Origin: Cristatella mucedo
Taxonomy: Eukaryota; Bryozoa; Phylactolaemata; Cristatellidae
Direction of reading: 5' to 3'
Assembly (NCBI GenBank): GCA_009760855.2
Contig: WPIO01000030.1
Coordinates: 2,101,001-2,165,000, forward strand
Length of the DNA: 64,000 bases
Part shown: one piece after another, positions 58,905 through 64,000 of the stretch
How the letters are laid out: each line of letters opens with the position of its first letter
Position numbering within the stretch: position 1 is the first letter of the stretch
Program-made: the position numbers and the translations under genes
The notes under the pieces: generated by a model
Databases searched by the model: none
Told to the model about the DNA's origin: nothing
What the model saw: the letters and a program-made list of their open reading frames with translations, nothing else

Positions 58905-60077
58905 AGAGCTCCGCGCTTGGCCCTGTTCTTTTCAGGGTTTATACTCTCCTTTTGCCGATGTGATTGCCAAGCATAATCTAGGCTTTCAATTCTATGCGGA
59001 TGACACTCAGTTGTACATTTGCTTATTTGATCCCTCACAGCCCTCCAGCATGTCGACTTCCCCCAACTCATTTGCTACATGTATTGATGGCATCCACACA
59101 TGGATGGCAGCAAATTTTCCTAAAGTGAATGTCAAAACCAACTTACTAGTTATCGGCAAACCCAGTGTGATTCAGAAAATGGAAAGATAATGCTCAAAAT
59201 CGGCTCTGCCAGCATATCTCCTGTTGAATCTGCACGAAATCTAGGTGTCATGTTCCAAGGTGACCTTTCGTTAGACGACCACACCAGCTCCACAATCAAG
59301 TCTGCTTACTTTCAGCTACATAACATTTCTAAAATTTGGGCATTTTTAGACAGGTATACCACATCCAAATTGGTCCATGCATTTGTAGTAGCCCGTCTTG
59401 ACTTCTGTAACTCATTGCTTGCTCGTCTACCGGCCTGTGCAATCAGGCGCTTACTGCTGGTCCAAAACTCTGCAGCTAGGCTTGTCTGTCGTCAGCGTCA
59501 CAGTTGCCACATCACACCATTTCTCGCCGACCTGCACTGGCTACCAGTCAAGCAACGCATAGACTTCAAGGTTTTGTGGCACACTTTCAGGTCCCTTCGT
59601 TCTTTGGCTCCAGCCTACCTATCAGATCAACTGCCCCACCAGGCTCAGTATCGTACCACCCGCTTTTCGGAATCTAAAGGTTTTCTTATACCTCATACAA
59701 ACCTCAAATCCTGTGAAAACCACGCCTTTAGTCCGTATTCAAAAGCCCGGAACTCACTCCCGACTTGCGCCACGGTATCGCCTGACTTGACTCCATTAAA
59801 AAAGAAATTAAAACGCTCCTATTGATTACAACATTTTGTGGGTCCCTGTGATTCGACCTTTATGCGCTTATGCGTGCTGACACTGCACGCTGCCACTAAC
59901 AACGCTTGCATGCTGACCCTGTGCATGTCACCCATAACCATGTTATTCTGGTTGTTTATTGAGCATGCTACCACAAATCATTCGATCTTTTTTCCCTTTC
60001 CAGTAAATGTAAAGCGCCTAGAAAGACATTGAGTTTTCTGAGGGCACTTGATCAAGTGTGTTATTATTATTATTATT
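58905..60077 (+). mobile_element. LINE family 1 copy with long open frame
   Basis: FQFYADDTQLYICLFDPSQP (about 58985-59045) contains the catalytic FYADD motif. A single base-level frame change near 59187 separates the upstream frame (112 residues) from a 211-residue frame (59190-59825) covering SDLSLDD-like, NSAARLVCRQRHSCHITPFL and KQRIDFKVL segments. The tail gcgcctagaaagacattgag and ATT repeats follow. Confidence 0.9.
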
Positions 60078-60109
60078 CGTTACTCGGAACGATCCTTGCT
60101 TATACATCC

Positions 60110-60262
60110 ACTGGTTTGGCCCAGAAGTTAAGATGCTTACCCGACCTAGGTCAACGTAAATGTGTTCGATGACCGAGGTCGTGGGCTTGAGCCGTGTGGG
60201 ATAAGTTAATCGCCTTAATATAGATTAAAGTCTCTTAGGGTGATATGCAAATGAAATATACA
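60110..60262 (+). mobile_element. SINE group A, directly after a LINE tail
   Basis: Head ctggtttggcccagaagtta, gaggtcgtgggcttgagccg (diverged B box), body aatatagattaaagtctctt and tail agggtgatatgcaaatgaaa. It begins about 30 bp after the LINE copy ends and is followed at once by another LINE tail. Confidence 0.7.
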
Positions 60263-60267
60263 TTTTT

Positions 60268-60545
60268 TATGCTCCCAAAGCCTGGAAATCACAACCGACG
60301 CACGTCAAAATGTACCTGACATGATGAAATTTATAAAGAACATTAGAACGCACCTTTCCATTACACCATTTGCCGGGTCTTTGGGATTCGTCCTTCGTAT
60401 ACATATTTCTGCTTACACTATGCCTGCTGCTGCTTGCGAATGTTACCACCAAACATTTGGGAGTGCTTTATATGCAGTATCTGTAACGTGCCTAGATAGA
60501 GATTCAGCTCCCAGAGGGTGCTATACAAATATAATAATAATAATA
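60268..60545 (+). mobile_element. LINE family 1-related 3' end, diverged subfamily
   Basis: Starts tatgctcccaaagcctggaa (the APKAWNSLP region). It continues through gaacattagaacgcaccttt to the tail gtgcctagatagagattcag, gggtgctatacaaatataat and an AAT repeat. Its 3' UTR differs from the main family. Confidence 0.75.
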
Positions 60546-63149
60546 TTGTTATTATATTGCCAAAGAGTAGAGTGGGTATACTAAGAAGCCAAATCTCGAG
60601 TGCTTCTGCCGTCCACCTCTCTAGTTTTCTCTCCATCCACCGGACTTGGGATATTCTCCCTTCGCCGATAGATGGTGTGAGCGTCTGCCCATCTCTCTGC
60701 CAAGCAAAGACTCAATTCAGGTTTGTGGCTAGCTGAATAGCTGTCTCCCGCTCCGAACATGGTCTTCTTATTTAAATAGTTTGGCTGAATGGCCAACATC
60801 GCTCGGGCTAGCAGCTAATAGCAATTCACGTGGAGGGCAAGCTGATGGGGGCATTTCCAGGTGAAAATGCAATTGGCCCGCAACCGCACTGGGCCTTCTC
60901 ACTCTCGTCGTTCGAAGGCTAGGGTGCTTTTCTGAGTAGCAGTTAATTGCCCTGCGCCTTCGCACTACATCTTTCAAGAGCGAGTGCTTTTTTGCCTAAT
61001 ATTTAATCGTTCTTCACATTCTCACGCTCCGCCGTTCACGCATCAGTTCTGCCAAGAAATCTTAGCACTCTTGTCTCCCAAGTGAGCCAAGCTGACGATA
61101 TGCAAAAACTTGCACTGAGCCTCGGGTCTGCTTCTCGGCAGCGGCAGAAGCGTATCCATGGATATAAATCCTTCGTCCCAAAACTGTGCCCACGTGACGA
61201 CACACTAGAGACGCTGAATTCTCTGTGCGTGACGCTGGTTTACGCTTTCGGTGGCGGCCTCTGCACAAGCCGCACCTGTAGCACATTGGACGAAGAAGCT
61301 GTTCACGACGAGCCTTCTTTGTTATCCGATATAACTACATCGTAGGCGCCTGCGGTACCCTTCGTATTGCCTTCTGCACCCCCTGTGCCCAGGTGTTTTT
61401 GCACACCTATATGCGACGATGACTTGTGCAGAGGCCAAGACTGAACAGCTTTCGATGACCCTGTGTAGTCTTGGCCAACATACGGCAAACGGGCAAAACA
61501 TCTTCACCATCGATATTGGTTTTGCAAGAGAGATCAATTGTCTGCTCATAACCTCCTAAAAGAGACGTCCGTATTCCAGAAATGACTCTAGACCTTCGGA
61601 GACTGATACAATTCCGGGAGAACAATGCAGGGCTTCAGAAACTCGTTTGACTTAACGTGTAATGCTAGGTGGTAAAGTGGTTCCAGATTTGCATAGTTTT
61701 ACTTTGAGACAGTCATTCAGAATATTGACTGCATCTGCACCAGAAACCGACAGACATACAGCCTTCAGCGCTGTACAAGGTTACAGCTCAAGGAATAGCG
61801 ACAATAGTTATAGCTAGTAAAAGTGCATCGCTGGATACGTCTTTTTTAGATGGAAGAGCGCCGGACGATTCCACTGCGTAGTTAGTTTTCTTACCAGAGC
61901 TACACCATTTTGAGAGAAGCCAAAAGCTCGCCCATCGCCAGCAGGACAATTTTGGTTACATGTCATTTGGCTTTTGCATGAAAGTGTAATCCTCAACCAC
62001 ACGGTATAACTTTTGTCAAATGAGGATCATGGATCGGCAACTTAAACCGAGTGAATGACGTTGAGTACAGTTTGCCGAACATTGATCATTCCAAATACAT
62101 GTACTCAAGAGCCAAACGCGATTTCTCCGAGGTTCCTCCCTTCTTTGACAACTTGATCAAGCCGTATAACTTATTGGGCACCAGAAATTTGGCAGAATCC
62201 ATTGGGAAATTCCATTAAGTAAAATTATTGGACAGATAAAAGCACTTTACTATTTTTAGGCAGCCGTTCGTTCTCCTTGATATTTGCAAAGCTCGTATCA
62301 TGATATACTATTCCTTGCCGTCATCCACTTTTAACGGTCCTCGTTAACTTCCTGTAGCGCACTAAATAATTAATTGACGTTGAGACATTTTTATTTTCCT
62401 CTGTCGATCAAGTAGTTAGTGCTGGAATTTACCCTATACAATAAAACATACAAGCTGGCTAGGTTTGTTACTTCTTTGGAATCCCTTATCCGGCCAAAAC
62501 ACGCCCTTATCCGGCAAAAACCAGACAGCGGAGATAAGTTGTTCTCCCAGCTGTTTGCTGTGCTCGGAAATTTTTACCAGATACTTTTTTTGATACTTTG
62601 TATTAAAATCGTCTCTCTGTAAAACTTGAAAACTAGCTATTTCAAGAAACACCTTCTTCCCCATTTTCTAGCTAGGTCATAGAACTAGAATTGCACGGCA
62701 GCGATGACGGGCTAAAAGTTCTAAAAGTGAGTGACACATCATTGAAGTCAATATGCTTGCTTGATGTGGAGTCGGCGCAGGTAGGTGAGAAGTGGTGCCA
62801 TACAGCAGTTCTGACGTTCACGACAGGCTAGTAAAAGAGTATCGCACCGAGTGCCAAGCAAGCCAGACAGACCAGATTTGGTCCCGCAGCTTATTACATT
62901 TTAATACACCTGACAGGATTTTGATAAGGTGAACATGGTTTGATGAACACTTCCGCATCCAGCCCAAAACCGTCTCTCGACTCCTCAAGTCGAATCGCTC
63001 TGTCTGCCGACATCATCCCTCTCACTCCCTGTCTGCTGGCATCGTCTCCCAGCCCGCCACCCGACTACTCTTATCAACTAACAATAGCAATGATGTTTGA
63101 AGAGACGCTCGGCACTCACAGGTCCAGCAGCTCCTTTTTGAAGTGCCGC
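60546..63149. other. No recognisable gene
   Basis: Small frames on both strands without motifs. A short direct pair cttatccggccaaaacacgc / cttatccggcaaaaaccaga lies at about 62485-62530. ATCCGG-rich ends occur in some DNA transposons, but no inverted partner is seen. Confidence 0.4.
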
Positions 63150-63230
63150 CCGGGGTTGGCCTAGGCGTAAGGTGCTAGCCTTCAATGGCCAAGGTCGTGA
63201 GCTGGAGCCCTGCGGCCGAAGCGATCAAAG
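63150..63230 (+). mobile_element. SINE group A head fragment
   Basis: ggggttggcctaggcgtaag, gtgctagccttcaatggcca, aggtcgtgagctggagccct resembles the tRNA-like head of group A; the tail is missing. Confidence 0.45.
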
Positions 63231-64000
63231 ATGCACTATGCCATCAATTTTCCGTGCAAAGAGAGCTGAACAGGCTGAGAACGGTCTCGTTTCCTTAAAA
63301 GCACAAGAAATCTACTCATGCCGTGTGAGTCAAATGAGCACGCTACAGATTGTCGAACCTCGTAGCAGAATCGAAAAGGGGCTGCATACTTAGTAACAAG
63401 TCTACTCACACAGTTTCCCGGTTTTTGCTAGCTAAATTGTTCCTCGGCAGCGACAGCAGATTTTGTGGCCCTGGCTAGCGAATTACAGAACAAGCGAGGT
63501 AACCGCAACCTTCAGAGGCACTTAGCAGGACAAAAATACCAAGCTGTCAGGGAAGGGACGGCATCTGCCTTCCGCCTAGTAACGTCTTTGAAGACATTGT
63601 TCAGGCCACGCTTCTTCTACCACTAGAAGTTTTCAACCGCTACTTTTAGTCCAATGAATCTTCGAAGAATCTTTCCTCGAGAGATAGAGTGGGAGGGAGA
63701 GAGGGACAAAGGTCATCAGAATGAAAAAGTACGAGTACGAGTAATGTAATAATGCAGGAGCTTCAATTATCTCTCTCTCTCTCTGCGGTTTTAATTATTG
63801 AACGGCACAAGAGTTCGATTGGAAGTTTCGGTAGACCAGCTTAACCGGCAGAAATATTAAAATACCACGAAGGGATCGTCAACGGATTGTATTCGCTCTG
63901 TAGCATGAAATTTTCGGCAAGTACGAGATACGTGAGGGAAACTGCATATATTTCATTGCAGTCTCTAGCGGCAAGCACGTGGCTTGCTTGAGATCGCGTC
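63231..64000. other. No recognisable feature; short CT run
   Basis: A CT run of eight units lies at about 63769-63784 and a purine-rich patch at 63680-63710; otherwise nothing identifiable to the window edge. Confidence 0.4.

Noticed and set aside
62485-62530. Paired cttatccggc motifs as transposon ends
   Set aside because: They are direct, not inverted, and have no partner within reach.

Overview
The window is eukaryotic, from an animal. It holds one spliced protein gene with long introns, many decayed non-LTR retrotransposons, tRNA-derived SINEs, DNA-transposon remnants and long GA, AT, CA and GATA microsatellites. There are no operons and no bacterial-style coding density. The host is most likely an invertebrate, and I lean towards a lophotrochozoan such as a mollusc or flatworm. 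That lean is inference: it rests on the LINE/SINE style and on a SPIN-like hAT element, a family I recall being reported from a pond snail and a triatomine bug as well as from vertebrates. No species can be named from sequence alone.

The only intact gene I can support is an FBXL7 orthologue (F-box and leucine-rich-repeat protein 7) on the + strand. A CpG-dense region (about 1.6-5.1 kb) with clustered GC boxes probably holds the promoter and 5' UTR. Exon 1 (3955-4033) is short and inferred. Intron 1 is 14.4 kb. Exon 2 (18413-19405) encodes a low-complexity N-terminal region, the F-box and the first leucine-rich repeats. Intron 2 is 10.0 kb. Exon 3 (29421-30175) encodes the remaining repeats and the FBXL7-type C-terminus. 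All junctions are GT-AG and phase 1, and together they give a 608-residue protein. A polyadenylation signal lies at 30906. The protein should be the substrate-recognition subunit of an SCF ubiquitin ligase.

The rest is repeats. LINE family 1 (L2/CR1-like, ending in ATT repeats) has about sixteen 5'-truncated copies on both strands, including a pair of nearly identical 3' ends at 51.4 and 52.9 kb. LINE family 2 has three copies, ending near TTACAT-type repeats. SINE group A has a tRNA-like head and a tail resembling that of LINE family 1. SINE group B has a different tail. A third tRNA-like sequence lies at 39.6 kb. DNA transposon remnants are the SPIN-like element (151-338), two hAT/ZMYM-type transposase C-termini (41.0-41.4 and 44.8-45.2 kb, minus strand), a Tc1/mariner helix-turn-helix fragment (44.3 kb), a foldback element (9.2-9.7 kb) and two MITE-like elements. 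A Ty3/gypsy-type reverse-transcriptase fragment lies at 58.0-58.4 kb. Several insertions are nested and give a relative order of events.

Downstream of the gene (31-64 kb) I see no intact gene. A second CpG-dense stretch (about 45.95-47.29 kb) could mark another promoter, but no exon is recognisable there. The most unusual structures are an inverted repeat with about 85-bp arms and only three mismatches around a CA/TA loop (53.5-53.8 kb), a perfect 28-bp palindrome inside a LINE copy, and a compound microsatellite that grew inside a reverse-transcriptase reading frame.
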